Assembly (NCBI RefSeq): GCF_000758605.1 | Contig: NZ_CP009282.1 | Location: 1,550,001 to 1,614,000 of the forward strand | Length of the DNA stretch: 64,000 nt | DNA from: Paenibacillus sp. FSL R5-0912 | GTDB lineage: Bacteria; Bacillota; Bacilli; Paenibacillales; Paenibacillaceae | Reading direction: 5' to 3' | Translations under genes and position numbers: made by a program | Shown here: positions 44,162 through 53,417 of the stretch, piece by piece | How the letters are laid out: each line of letters begins with the position of its first letter | Numbering within the stretch: position 1 is the stretch's first letter | Notes under the pieces: model-generated | The model's input: the letters and a program-made list of their open reading frames with translations, nothing else | What the model was told of the DNA's origin: nothing | The model's database searches: none

Positions 44162-45694
44162 ATGCAGGACCATTCAGTTGAAATGCGCGGGATAGTGAAA
44201 AAGTTCGGTTCTGTAACGGCCAGCGATCAAGTCGATTTTTCGGCAAATGCGGGTGAGATTCACGCGCTGCTTGGTGAGAACGGAGCAGGGAAAAGCACAG
44301 TCATGAGTATGCTGTCAGGTGTGTACAGGGCGGATGCGGGGGAGATCCTCATTCACGGCAAACCAGCCAAAATCCGTTCTCCGAAAGATGCGGCACTCCT
44401 CGGGGTAGGCATGGTATTTCAGAACTTCAGACTGGTGCAAAGTCTCACGGCAGCGGAGAACATCGTGCTTGGCGAAAAGTCGTCTTTCTGGCGTGGCAGC
44501 AAGTGGATCAAGCATAAACATGAAGAGATTGAGGCGCTCGGAGAACGGTTTGGACTTAAATTTCCGGTTGACCGGCCGATCTGGCAGTTGTCTGTCGGTG
44601 AACAGCAGCGTGTTGAAATTGTCAAAACCCTATACCGCGGTGCAGACATTATTATTCTCGATGAGCCGACCTCGGTGCTGACACCGGGAGAGGCGGAGCA
44701 GCTGTTTGAAACCCTCAAGGTGATGAAGCAGACGGGGAAGACGGTAATCATGACGACTCATAAAATGAAGGAAGTCATGGCTTCCTCAGACCGGATCTCG
44801 GTGATGCGCAAAGGGAAAATGATTGCCACTCTGGAGACGGCAAAGACGGATGAGCTGGAGCTGGCCCGGCTGATGGTGGGCAGAGAAGTGACGATCACCC
44901 GTCAGGAGCGCGAGGCTACTGCAGGTGAACCCCTGCTGGTTGTTAAGGAGCTGGATGTTGCTGCCGATCATGGACGCAAGGCACTCGATGCCTTGTCGCT
45001 CACCGTACGTGAAGGCGAGATCGTAGGGGTGGCCGGTGTCGCCGGCAACGGGCAGAAGGAGCTGGCCGAGGTGCTGACCGGGCTTAGAACGTGGAAGACC
45101 GGCGAGATTCTTTTTGACGGCAGTCCTGTAAAAACAGCCTCGGTAAGAGGCGCCATCGACTCCGGAATCTCGCATGTGCCGGAGAACCGGATGAAGAGCG
45201 GTCTGGCCGGACGTCTCGGTTCGGTCGATAATCTGCTGTTCAAGTCTTACCGCAGTGAGGAGCATTCCAGATTCGGCTTCCTGAAGGCTGCGAAGAACCG
45301 TTCCTGGTCACAGGAGCTGGTCCGCCGCTTCAATGTGAAGACACCGGAGCTGGATACCCCGGTGCAGCAGATGTCGGGCGGCAATCAGCAGAAGCTGCTG
45401 TTCGCCCGCGAGGTCAGCCACCAGCCGAAGCTGATGGTTGCCGTTCATCCGACCCAGGGGCTGGATGTCGGCGCGACGGCTGGTGTCCACGAGCTGCTGA
45501 TGGAGCTGCGGAGCTCCGGCAGCGGCGTACTGCTGATCTCTGAGGATCTCGATGAGCTGCTGCAATTGTCTGACCGCATTCTGGTCATATACAACGGTTC
45601 AATCATAGGGGAAAGCGATCATGAGCATGCGGACCGGGAACAAATCGGACTGATGATGGCCGGAATCCGGAACATGGAGGGGAGCGCCGTATGA
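44162..45694 (+). CDS. Nucleoside-type ABC transporter ATP-binding protein
   Basis: Tandem ABC ATPase of 510 residues of the sugar/nucleoside (RbsA, YufO) class. The first cassette has Walker A GENGAGKST (38-46), LSVGEQQRVEIVKTL and IIILDEPTSVLT. The second has the degenerate Walker A GVAGNGQKEL, signature MSGGNQQK and VAVHPTQGLDVGA, typical of this class. ATG 44162 lies behind AAAGGAGC; the longer frame from 44087 has no site. It overlaps the first permease by four bases. It powers purine or nucleoside import with the lipoprotein and the two permeases. Confidence 0.93.
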   Translation: MQDHSVEMRGIVKKFGSVTASDQVDFSANAGEIHALLGENGAGKSTVMSMLSGVYRADAGEILIHGKPAKIRSPKDAALLGVGMVFQNFRLVQSLTAAENIVLGEKSSFWRGSKWIKHKHEEIEALGERFGLKFPVDRPIWQLSVGEQQRVEIVKTLYRGADIIILDEPTSVLTPGEAEQLFETLKVMKQTGKTVIMTTHKMKEVMASSDRISVMRKGKMIATLETAKTDELELARLMVGREVTITRQEREATAGEPLLVVKELDVAADHGRKALDALSLTVREGEIVGVAGVAGNGQKELAEVLTGLRTWKTGEILFDGSPVKTASVRGAIDSGISHVPENRMKSGLAGRLGSVDNLLFKSYRSEEHSRFGFLKAAKNRSWSQELVRRFNVKTPELDTPVQQMSGGNQQKLLFAREVSHQPKLMVAVHPTQGLDVGATAGVHELLMELRSSGSGVLLISEDLDELLQLSDRILVIYNGSIIGESDHEHADREQIGLMMAGIRNMEGSAV

Positions 45695-46806
45695 GTCCGA
45701 ATACTGGAAGCAATTCTACAGTGCTGGAGCCCTCACCGGGGAAAAGCGGGAAATGGTACTCCCTCAGACTTGAATACGATTCAAGCCGTACCCGTTCACC
45801 GTGGTGGACGCCTGTTCTGTCTGTTATTCTGGCGCTGCTGCTCTGTGCGGTGTTCATTGCCGCCAATGGCATGAGCCCGATTGTTGTATACGAAAAAATG
45901 TTCCGCGGAGCCTTCGGGACCTCCTACGGCTTCACAGAAACCATGGTAAAAGCCATTCCGCTATTGCTATGCGGACTTGGTATCGCGGTGGCTTACCGGA
46001 TTTCCGTCTGGAACATCGGTGCGGAGGGCCAGCTGACTGTAGGGGCTATGGCGGCTACAGCGGTGACGATTTATTTCCCTGATCTGTCTTCGTTCTGGTC
46101 GATCACACTGATGCTGGTCTTCGGTACGGCGGCCGGGGCATTGTGGGGTCTGATGACCGCAGTTCCGCGGACGCATTTCGGTGTCAATGAGCTGATTACC
46201 TCGCTGATGCTGAACTACGTGGCTCTGCTGGCTCTGGACTATGTGGTCTTCGGACCGTGGAAGGACCCGAAGGGCTTCAACTTCCCGGGTTCACCTATGT
46301 TCACCGCTGCTCAGTCACTGCCTGTCCTGGGAAGCACACGGCTGCATATCGGGCTGATCTTCGGGCTGGTGGCCGTCCTTATCTATTATCTGATGATCAA
46401 ATTCACCCGCTGGGGCTATGAGCTGCGCCTGATCGGTGCCAATCCTACAGCTGCCCGCTACGCGGGGATTCATATCAAGAAGCATATCATTATCGTCATG
46501 CTGATTAGCGGCGGCCTTGCCGGTATTGCCGGCATGGCTGAGGTCTCGGGGGTTACACATAAGCTGATGCAGGGGATATCACCCGGTTATGGCTATACGG
46601 CAATCATCGTGGCTTGGCTTGCCAAGCTGAACCCGCTGGGTCTTATTGTCACCTCCATTCTGTTCGGCGGACTGATCGTCGGCGGCTATAGTGTACAGAC
46701 CATCGGACTGCCTTCGTCCATATCGGAAATGCTGCAGGGTGCGATCCTGTTCTTCCTGATTGCCGGCGACATGATTCACCGTTTCCGCATCCGCCGGAGC
46801 GCATAA
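45691..46806 (+). CDS. Nucleoside-type ABC transporter permease 1
   Basis: Integral membrane permease of 371 residues with about nine or ten helices, BPD_transp_2 family (YufP-like). Seen: EMVKAIPLLLCGLGIAVAYRISVWNIGAEGQLTVGA, the MLNYVALLALDYVVFGPW stretch and IGANPTAARYAGIHI coupling loop. It begins ATG 45691 inside the ATPase stop codon (ATGA), so it is translationally coupled. With the second permease it forms the transmembrane channel. Confidence 0.93.
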   Translation: MSPNTGSNSTVLEPSPGKSGKWYSLRLEYDSSRTRSPWWTPVLSVILALLLCAVFIAANGMSPIVVYEKMFRGAFGTSYGFTETMVKAIPLLLCGLGIAVAYRISVWNIGAEGQLTVGAMAATAVTIYFPDLSSFWSITLMLVFGTAAGALWGLMTAVPRTHFGVNELITSLMLNYVALLALDYVVFGPWKDPKGFNFPGSPMFTAAQSLPVLGSTRLHIGLIFGLVAVLIYYLMIKFTRWGYELRLIGANPTAARYAGIHIKKHIIIVMLISGGLAGIAGMAEVSGVTHKLMQGISPGYGYTAIIVAWLAKLNPLGLIVTSILFGGLIVGGYSVQTIGLPSSISEMLQGAILFFLIAGDMIHRFRIRRSA

Positions 46807-46836
46807 CAGCATTCGCTTAGAGAAGGGAGTTTACTC

Positions 46837-47766
46837 ATGGATTTCACTACACAGTTATTAATAGCCGCCATATCCGCCGGAACACCGCTGCTGCTGGCTA
46901 CACTGGGAGGCATTCTGACCGAACGGGCCGGCATCATTCAGCTCGGTGCGGAAGGGCTGATGCTGATGGGGGCGGTGACGACCTGTATCGTCTACATCCG
47001 CAGCGGGAACCTGATCCTTGCCCTGCTCGCGGCTGTAGCCATTACTGCGCTTCTGGGTATGGTGCATTCCTTCCTTACAGTTACCCTCCGGGCGAACCAG
47101 ACCATGTCAGGGCTTGCCATGACGCTGTTCGGCAGCGGACTCAGCGCCTATCTAGGTAAGTCCATCAGCGGCATTCCGCTTCCCGGCACCTCACCCAAGC
47201 TGGATCTGGGGGCGCTGAAGTCGGTTCCGGTGATCGGGGATATTTTTGGCCGGATGGATTATCTGACCTGGTTCAGCCTGCTACTTGTTCTCGTGCTGCA
47301 TTTGCTGATTCATCATACCTCCTGGGGCCTGCATCTGCGGGCAGTCGGAGACAATCCGGCTACTGCGGACGTCATGGGCATCCGTGTACAGCTGATCCGC
47401 TATAGCTACGTTACAGCCGGAGCTGCACTGATTGGTCTTGCCGGGGCAGATATGGTGCTGGCCTATGCACCGACCTGGAATGAAGGCCTTACGGCCGGCC
47501 GGGGCTGGATCGCCGTCGGTCTGGTGATTTTTGCCAGATGGAATCCGCTGCGTGCGCTCTTCTGCGCATACTTCTTCGGGGCACTCGATTCCCTGGGCTT
47601 CCGCATACAGCTGCTGGGCAGTGTGGTGCCGTCGTATTTCCTCAAAATGATTCCTTATGTCGTTACGATTCTCGTCCTGATGTATCTCGGATACCGCAAC
47701 CGCAACAAGCCTTCCGGCACGCCGGAATCGCTGGGAACCCCTTATGTTCGTGAACAGCGGTTCTGA
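46837..47766 (+). CDS. Nucleoside-type ABC transporter permease 2
   Basis: Membrane permease of 309 residues, BPD_transp_2 family (YufQ-like), with TPLLLATLGGILTERAGIIQLGAEGLMLMGA at the start and the coupling motif LRAVGDNPATADVMGIRV. AGAAGGGAG lies before ATG 46837, 30 bases after permease 1. It is the last gene of the transporter unit; the following 250 bases have a weak hairpin (47901-47921) but no strong terminator, so read-through into uraD is possible. Confidence 0.93.
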   Translation: MDFTTQLLIAAISAGTPLLLATLGGILTERAGIIQLGAEGLMLMGAVTTCIVYIRSGNLILALLAAVAITALLGMVHSFLTVTLRANQTMSGLAMTLFGSGLSAYLGKSISGIPLPGTSPKLDLGALKSVPVIGDIFGRMDYLTWFSLLLVLVLHLLIHHTSWGLHLRAVGDNPATADVMGIRVQLIRYSYVTAGAALIGLAGADMVLAYAPTWNEGLTAGRGWIAVGLVIFARWNPLRALFCAYFFGALDSLGFRIQLLGSVVPSYFLKMIPYVVTILVLMYLGYRNRNKPSGTPESLGTPYVREQRF

Positions 47767-48018
47767 GTTGCTGAATGCTGCATAGAAGGTACAATATAAG
47801 ATAGTAAGTATATGCGAACAGGAAGGAATATCACACGGATTTCAGAGTAATACCGGTATGGTCCATTTCATGCAGTTCGGACATCTTAAATCACTAAGAG
47901 ATCGGCACTTCAGGTGCTGATGGCTAAGTAGATGGCTTGAATGCGGAAATGGGCTTTTTTTACCCTAAATAATGTTTGAATTTAAACTATGCAAATTAGA
48001 TGGATGGAGGATGAGCCA

Positions 48019-48537
48019 TTGAATACACCTGCGGATATTGTGACACTGGAACAGATCAACAGCATGGAACAACCGGAATTTGTAGAGAGCCTTGGTGGTA
48101 TATTCGAACATTCGCCCTGGGTTGCGGAAGGCGCCTACAGTGAGCGTCCGTTTGAATCGGTGCAGCAGTTGCATGACACTATGGTGGAAACGGCACGGAA
48201 GGCGGATCGTAGCCAGGTACTTGCGCTGCTCCGAGCCCACCCTGATCTGGCAACAAGGCTGCAGGTCACTCCGCTATCGGCGGCAGAGCAGCACGGGGCC
48301 GGGCTGGACCGGCTGACACCGGAGGAATTCAAGCAGCTTACGAAGCTGAATGCCGCCTATACTGATAAATTCCAGTTCCCGTTCATTCTGGCTGTGCGCG
48401 GCAAAAATAAAGATGACATCATTAAGGCCATCCGTGAGCGGGTGGACCGAAGCTTGCAGGAAGAATGGGATCAGGCGCTGCAGGAAATCGGCAAGATTAC
48501 CCGTTTCCGGCTGGAGGATCTGCTGGCGGAGGAATAG
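48019..48537 (+). CDS. uraD: OHCU decarboxylase
   Basis: 2-Oxo-4-hydroxy-4-carboxy-5-ureidoimidazoline decarboxylase, making (S)-allantoin in the third step of urate breakdown. The 172-residue all-helical protein has catalytic H74 in RAHPDLATR and the FVESLGGIFEHSPWVAE and FILAVRGKNKDDII signatures. In B. subtilis this domain is fused to uricase in PucL; here it is free-standing. I choose TTG 48019 (GGAGG eight bases upstream); ATG 47989 is in frame without a site. It is the first ureide gene of the cluster; uricase is not seen. Confidence 0.9.
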   Translation: MNTPADIVTLEQINSMEQPEFVESLGGIFEHSPWVAEGAYSERPFESVQQLHDTMVETARKADRSQVLALLRAHPDLATRLQVTPLSAAEQHGAGLDRLTPEEFKQLTKLNAAYTDKFQFPFILAVRGKNKDDIIKAIRERVDRSLQEEWDQALQEIGKITRFRLEDLLAEE

Positions 48538-48615
48538 GGTACAATGCAAGTGGCCTCATCCGATCCGCACATTACAGCATACTTGCTTCTAACAAATCAG
48601 CAGGAGGTATCGTTC

Positions 48616-48783
48616 ATGACCGGAACCAGCGGCTTAATCCTTAGTATGGTGCGAAGAATGAACAAAAAAATAGGCAAAAAGTGCGGCAATCTGTGCGGGG
48701 GAAATAACCCAGAAATGCTTCTGCCGGAACCGGAAGTCCGCTGCATCAATAGATGCAGCAGGACTGGAGGGTACCTGTCATGA
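48616..48783 (+). CDS. New small Cys-rich protein coupled to uraH
   Basis: A 55-residue protein. It opens MTGTSGLILSMVRRMNKK, then has two CxxxC pairs, C23-GNL-C27 and C43-INR-C47, separated by a Pro/Glu-rich stretch. AGGAGGT (48602-48608) lies exactly 7 bases before ATG 48616, and its stop overlaps the uraH start as ATGA, so it is translated and coupled. The four cysteines could bind a metal or form disulfides. I know no matching family. It may assist the ureide enzymes, or serve only to couple translation to uraH. Confidence 0.65.
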   Translation: MTGTSGLILSMVRRMNKKIGKKCGNLCGGNNPEMLLPEPEVRCINRCSRTGGYLS

Positions 48784-49157
48784 GCGGGCGGTTAACGACT
48801 CATGTGCTGGACCTGTCGCAAGGGAAGCCTGCAGCGGGCATGTCGCTACAGCTTTGGAGTTTCGGTGAGGGAATGCCCTCACTGTTATGCGAGGCTGTCA
48901 CGAACAGTGACGGCAGGCTGGACGCTCCCCTGCTGGCAGGGGAAGCATTGCTGGCCGGAAGCTACGAGCTGCTCTTCATGGCTGGTGATTACTTCAGGGG
49001 TGCTCAGGCGGGTGCTGGCAGTGAACCGGCAAGCGGGACCGGCAGCATGTTTCTTGAGCATATCCCGATCCGCTTCAGCATTACGGACCCGGCAGAGCAT
49101 TATCATGTGCCGCTGCTGGTTGCACCGGGAGGATACAGCACATACCGAGGCAGTTAA
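48780..49157 (+). CDS. uraH: 5-Hydroxyisourate hydrolase
   Basis: Transthyretin-related HIU hydrolase (125 residues), opening 5-hydroxyisourate to OHCU, the step before uraD. Seen: the N-terminal LTTHVLDLSQGKPAAG with catalytic H8, the central GSYELLFMAGDYF, FLEHIPIRFSI, HYHVPLLVAPGGYSTYRGS with the C-terminal YRGS tetrapeptide that defines the enzyme. ATG 48780 overlaps the stop of the small Cys gene. Between it and allantoinase lie 66 bases. Confidence 0.95.
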   Translation: MSGRLTTHVLDLSQGKPAAGMSLQLWSFGEGMPSLLCEAVTNSDGRLDAPLLAGEALLAGSYELLFMAGDYFRGAQAGAGSEPASGTGSMFLEHIPIRFSITDPAEHYHVPLLVAPGGYSTYRGS

Positions 49158-49223
49158 ACGTACCTATACAAATACAAATACGAATACCATTACGAATACC
49201 ACTAGACCGGAGGTGACCGTTAC

Positions 49224-50618
49224 ATGGAGGAATCCTATGAGCTTATTATCAGGAATGGGGATGTTGTACTCCCTGGAGAAGTCCGTAAGCTGGATATCGG
49301 TGTGAAGGACGGCAGAATCGCTGCCCTGGGCGAAGCGCTGCACGGCTCACCTGCCACTACAATAATTGATGCAGCAGGACAATATGTGCTCCCCGGCATG
49401 ATTGATATGCATGTTCATTTCAATGAGCCGGCGTTCGGCCATTGGGAAGGCTTCCGCAGCGGATCGGCTTCCCTTGCTGCTGGAGGCTGTACCTGTTATG
49501 CGGATATGCCGCTGAATGGTAATCCGCCGACTGTAAATATAGAAGCACTCCGCTTGAAGACAGAAGCTGCAGCCGGGAATTCGGCGGTGGATTATGTGCT
49601 GTGGGGCGGACTCGTGCCCGGCAATCTGGAGGACCTGGAGGAGCTGGCGGCGGCAGGTGTTACCGGCTTCAAGGCGTTTATCTCGAATCCCGGCGGTGAA
49701 GGCGAAGGCCGGTTCCGCGAGGTGGATGACGACACCCTGTATCAGGGGATGGTCCGCATCGCCGCAATCGGCGGCATTCTCGCCCTGCATGCGGAGAGTG
49801 AAGAGATGACCTCGGCGCTCGGAGCAGCTGCACTCCGCGAGGGGCGGAGCACTGCGCGTGATTTCGCCGCTTCCCGCCCGCCCGAAGCAGAGCTTGAGGC
49901 TGTTGCACGGGCACTGCTATATAGTGAACGGACCGGCTGCCGGCTGCATTTCGTGCATATCAGCACCTCCGCAGCCTTGGAGCTGATTCACGAGGCGAAG
50001 AAGCGGGGGCTGGATGTTACAGCGGAGACCTGCCCTCATTATCTGATTCTGAACGAGGACAGCATGGAGGAGCTGGGGCCGCTGGCGAAATGTGCTCCGC
50101 CGCTGCGCAGCAGCGGGGAGCGGGAACGTCTGTGGGATGCGGTGGCTGCGGGCCTGGTGGATCTGATTGCTTCTGATCATTCCCCATGTCCGGCGGAATT
50201 GAAGCTGGCGCCTGGCTTGTCTTTTTTTGAAGCCTGGGGAGGAATATCAGGGGCGCAGAGCAGTCTGGAGCTGATGTTCCATGAGGGGGTGCGGGTGCGC
50301 GGCCTGCGGGTCACTCAGATTTCAGCGCTGTTGTCGGAGCTGCCTGCCCGGCGTTTCGGACTGGAGCAGCGCAAAGGCTCCATCGCTCCGGGGCTGGATG
50401 CCGATCTGGTGCTGCTTGATCCGAATGCGAATTATACCCTTCAGGCGGAGGATTTATATTACCGCCACAAGCATAGCCCTTATGCCGGTATGACCTTATC
50501 CTGCAAGGTAACGGCAACCCTCTCCCGCGGCAATGTGGTTTATACAGCCGGAGAAGGCATTGTTGCAGCGGATGGCGGTGAATGGCTGCGGATCTCCAGC
50601 CGCCGGCCGGCCCGATGA
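49224..50618 (+). CDS. allB: Allantoinase
   Basis: Amidohydrolase-superfamily enzyme hydrolysing allantoin to allantoate, 464 residues (PucH in Bacillus). Binuclear metal site complete: H63 and H65 (DMHVHFNEP), carbamylated K150 (TGFKAF), H189 (LALHAE), H245 (FVHIS) and D318 (ASDHSP). ATG 49224 lies behind GGAGGT. The gene overlaps the next by four bases, so allantoin and allantoate hydrolases are made together. Allantoinase is favoured over dihydropyrimidinase by context and by the ETCPHYL motif. Confidence 0.95.
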   Translation: MEESYELIIRNGDVVLPGEVRKLDIGVKDGRIAALGEALHGSPATTIIDAAGQYVLPGMIDMHVHFNEPAFGHWEGFRSGSASLAAGGCTCYADMPLNGNPPTVNIEALRLKTEAAAGNSAVDYVLWGGLVPGNLEDLEELAAAGVTGFKAFISNPGGEGEGRFREVDDDTLYQGMVRIAAIGGILALHAESEEMTSALGAAALREGRSTARDFAASRPPEAELEAVARALLYSERTGCRLHFVHISTSAALELIHEAKKRGLDVTAETCPHYLILNEDSMEELGPLAKCAPPLRSSGERERLWDAVAAGLVDLIASDHSPCPAELKLAPGLSFFEAWGGISGAQSSLELMFHEGVRVRGLRVTQISALLSELPARRFGLEQRKGSIAPGLDADLVLLDPNANYTLQAEDLYYRHKHSPYAGMTLSCKVTATLSRGNVVYTAGEGIVAADGGEWLRISSRRPAR

Positions 50619-51916
50619 AGCTGCCGGTCCGGCATGTCCCGGCCGGAGAGATGCTGAAGCTGCTGGATGAACTCGCAGCCTTCAGTGCTCCCGGCCCGGG
50701 GGTTACCCGGCTGCTGTACACGCCGGAGTGGTACCGGGTTCAGCATTTTTTGCAAGAGAGAATGTCTGGACTCGGTCTTGAGGTCAGAACGGATGAGGTC
50801 GGAAATGTATACGGCAAGCTGGCCGGATCAGAGGTGGAAGATAAAGTCATCTTAACCGGCTCACATATCGATACGGTGGTGAGCGGCGGACGTTATGACG
50901 GTGCTTACGGAGTAGCTGCTGCTGTAACTGCACTGCATTATCTGCAGAGGACCTTCGGCCAGCCGCTGCGGTCGCTGGAGGTTGTGTCCTTTTGTGAAGA
51001 GGAGGGCAGCCGCTTTCCGTTAACGTTCTGGGGTTCGGGCAATGTTACAGGGCTGTATGACGGAAGTGAACGTGAGAGCTGTGCTGATGCCGAAGGGGTA
51101 ACGCTCGCGGCAGCGATGGCTGCCTGCGGTCTGGGCGGCAGCCTTGAAGCCTCGGGAACCGGCTCGTATAATACTTCTGAGAGCGGAGACGCTGTCTTCG
51201 GACACAGTCCGGTCCGCAGTGATATTGCCGCCTACGTGGAGCTGCATATTGAACAGGGTATTATTCTGGAACGGTCATCCCGGGAGATCGGTGTGGTGCA
51301 GGCGATAGCCGGTCAGCAGAGATACAAGGTCAAGGTGTGCGGAACGGCCAATCATGCCGGAACAACGCCGATGGGGCTGAGGCAGGATGCGCTGGCAGGC
51401 AGCGCAGAAATGCTGCTGGCGCTGGAGCGTGCCGCTCTGGCGGAAGGAGATCCGCTGGTGGCTACATCGGGCAGGCTGGAAGTCTATCCGGGGACGCCGA
51501 ATGTCATTCCGGGCGAAGTGCAGTTCACACTGGATATCCGGCATAGCGAAGCCTTGAGGCTGGAGCGCTTTTGCTCAGGAATTCTTGATGAATTCGCAGA
51601 CATTGCCGGTAGGCGAGGCCTGATTCTGGAAGTGCTGCCTCAGTTGGCCACCACTCCTGCACCAATGGATGCCGGGTTGTGCACGCTGCTGGAACAAATC
51701 TGCCTGGAGCAGGGGCGATCGTACCGGAGCATGGTCAGCGGGGCAGGGCATGATGCCCAGCTGTTCGCGCCGCGCTGCCCGTCGGCAATGATATTCGTGC
51801 CCAGCCGGGGAGGGGTTAGCCATTCTCCTGATGAATATACGTCACCGGAAGAGCTGGCTGCGGGACTCGAAGTACTGACGGCAATCTTATATAAATTGGC
51901 TTATACAGAGAACTGA
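50615..51916 (+). CDS. allC: Allantoate amidohydrolase (M20 amidase family)
   Basis: Metal-dependent amidase hydrolysing allantoate towards (S)-ureidoglycine, releasing CO2 and ammonia. 433 residues with metal ligands H84 (GSHIDTV), D95 (RYDGAYGV), E129/E130 (CEEEGSRF), the ELHIEQG His and the final GVSHSPDEY His. It starts ATG 50615 within the allB stop codon. It follows allantoinase and precedes the ureidoglycine aminotransferase, so the substrate assignment is strong by context; relatives include N-carbamoyl amino acid hydrolases. PucF in Bacillus. Confidence 0.92.
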   Translation: MKLPVRHVPAGEMLKLLDELAAFSAPGPGVTRLLYTPEWYRVQHFLQERMSGLGLEVRTDEVGNVYGKLAGSEVEDKVILTGSHIDTVVSGGRYDGAYGVAAAVTALHYLQRTFGQPLRSLEVVSFCEEEGSRFPLTFWGSGNVTGLYDGSERESCADAEGVTLAAAMAACGLGGSLEASGTGSYNTSESGDAVFGHSPVRSDIAAYVELHIEQGIILERSSREIGVVQAIAGQQRYKVKVCGTANHAGTTPMGLRQDALAGSAEMLLALERAALAEGDPLVATSGRLEVYPGTPNVIPGEVQFTLDIRHSEALRLERFCSGILDEFADIAGRRGLILEVLPQLATTPAPMDAGLCTLLEQICLEQGRSYRSMVSGAGHDAQLFAPRCPSAMIFVPSRGGVSHSPDEYTSPEELAAGLEVLTAILYKLAYTEN

Positions 51917-51989
51917 AGCTCAGGGGTTCATGAGAGGGTGCAATTCCGGAGATTCAGGAGATCCAGAGAGACAAGAGGGGGAGAGAGTG

Positions 51990-53222
51990 ATGAAGCGCTA
52001 CGAAGATTTATCGCCGTCCTTGCGGTGTATTATGACTCCGGGACCGGTAGAGGTTGATCCGCGTGTGCTGCGGGCCATGTCGTATCCGGTATTGGGTCAA
52101 TTCGATCCCGAGTTTACAGATATTATGAACGAGACGATGGAGATGCTGCGGGAGCTGTTTGCCACAGGCAATAAGTGGGCCTATCCGGTGGACGGCACAT
52201 CACGCTCCGGGATTGAAGCGGTAATGGTCAGTCTGATCGCTCCGGGAGACCGGGTGCTGATTCCGGTCTTCGGGCGGTTTGGCCATCTGCTGCATGAGAT
52301 TGCCGAGCGCTGCGGTGCGGAGGTATTCATCATTGAGCAGACCTGGGGCAGCGTGTTTCCGCCGGAGGATGTGATCGCGGCCATACGCAGCTTTAAGCCG
52401 GATGTGGTGGCGATTGTCCACGGTGAGACCTCTACGGGACGTGTGCAGCCGCTGGCCGAGATCGGGCGGGCTTGCCGTGAGCAGGATGCCCTGCTGATTG
52501 TGGACGCGGTGGCGACCATTGGCGGGGTGCCTGTGGAGACGGATGCCTGGATGCTCGATGCCGTGGTCGGCGGAACGCAGAAGTGTCTGTCTGTCCCTTC
52601 GGGCATGTCCCCGGTCACCTATAACGAGCGTGCCGAAGCTAAACTGCTGAAGCGCAAACAGGTAGAGCGGGGCCTTAGAACCGGTGTCGATGAGGCAAGC
52701 GAGCTGCCGGTTGTCCGCAGTAACTACTTTGACCTCGGCATGCTGCAGGATTACTGGAGCCCCCAGCGGCTGAATCACCATACGGAGATGACCTCCATGC
52801 TGTACGCATTGCGTGAGGGACTGCGGCTGGTGCTGGAAGAAGGGCTGGAGGCCCGGCATGTCCGTCATAAGCATCATGAGCGAGCCCTGGTAGCCGGCCT
52901 GACCGCAATGGGGTTGGAGCTGTACGGTGATCCGGAGAGCAAGCTGACGGTAGTCACCTGTGTGCTGATTCCGGAGGGAGTGGACGGGGAGTCGGTGCGT
53001 TCCATGTTGCTGAACCATTTCGGGATAGAGATTGCCAGCTCGTTCGGTCCGTTAAAAGGAATGATCTGGCGCATCGGCACCATGGGCTTCAGCTGCCGGG
53101 AGAATAATGTGCTGCGTCTGCTTGGAGCAATGGAGGCGGCGCTTGTACGCCACGGATTCGCCGTTTCAGCCGGCCAGGGTGTCCAGGCGGCACTTGACGT
53201 ATACGAGTCAAAAGTAAGATAA
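51990..53222 (+). CDS. pucG: (S)-ureidoglycine-glyoxylate aminotransferase
   Basis: PLP enzyme of fold type I, 410 residues, transferring the amino group of ureidoglycine to glyoxylate to give glycine and oxalurate. Features: MTPGPVEVDPRVLRAMSYPVLGQFDP, the glycine-rich GTSRSGIEAVMVSL, DAVATIGG with the pyridine-binding Asp, and PLP Lys198 in GGTQKCLSVPSG. ATG 51990 has GGGGGAGAG upstream. Related to alanine-glyoxylate and serine-glyoxylate aminotransferases; the ureide context fixes the call. Its product oxalurate is the proposed feed for the amidase upstream at 38404. Confidence 0.92.
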   Translation: MKRYEDLSPSLRCIMTPGPVEVDPRVLRAMSYPVLGQFDPEFTDIMNETMEMLRELFATGNKWAYPVDGTSRSGIEAVMVSLIAPGDRVLIPVFGRFGHLLHEIAERCGAEVFIIEQTWGSVFPPEDVIAAIRSFKPDVVAIVHGETSTGRVQPLAEIGRACREQDALLIVDAVATIGGVPVETDAWMLDAVVGGTQKCLSVPSGMSPVTYNERAEAKLLKRKQVERGLRTGVDEASELPVVRSNYFDLGMLQDYWSPQRLNHHTEMTSMLYALREGLRLVLEEGLEARHVRHKHHERALVAGLTAMGLELYGDPESKLTVVTCVLIPEGVDGESVRSMLLNHFGIEIASSFGPLKGMIWRIGTMGFSCRENNVLRLLGAMEAALVRHGFAVSAGQGVQAALDVYESKVR

Positions 53223-53373
53223 TCATAAAAATGCGCTAAGTGGTGAAAGGTAAGCAGCACAAGTTACGCTCCGGAGCAGCCGGACGGCTTGTGTTTTGGG
53301 CTAAATACGCTGTATAAGCATCGTTAAGCTCCGCTTAGATAAGCAGTCATGTCTATTCTCCTGGCGATAGTTC

Positions 53374-53417
53374 AAACAACGGCTTGCGACCCGTGAGGGG
53401 CGTCAGGGCCGTTTTTG
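53374..53417 (+). terminator. Terminator between pucG and adenine deaminase
   Basis: AACGGC with inner GACCC, GTGA loop, GGGGCGTC, and GCCGTTTTTGC. It is only about 45 bases before the ade start, so it may end the puc transcript or act as an attenuator of ade. Confidence 0.7.
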
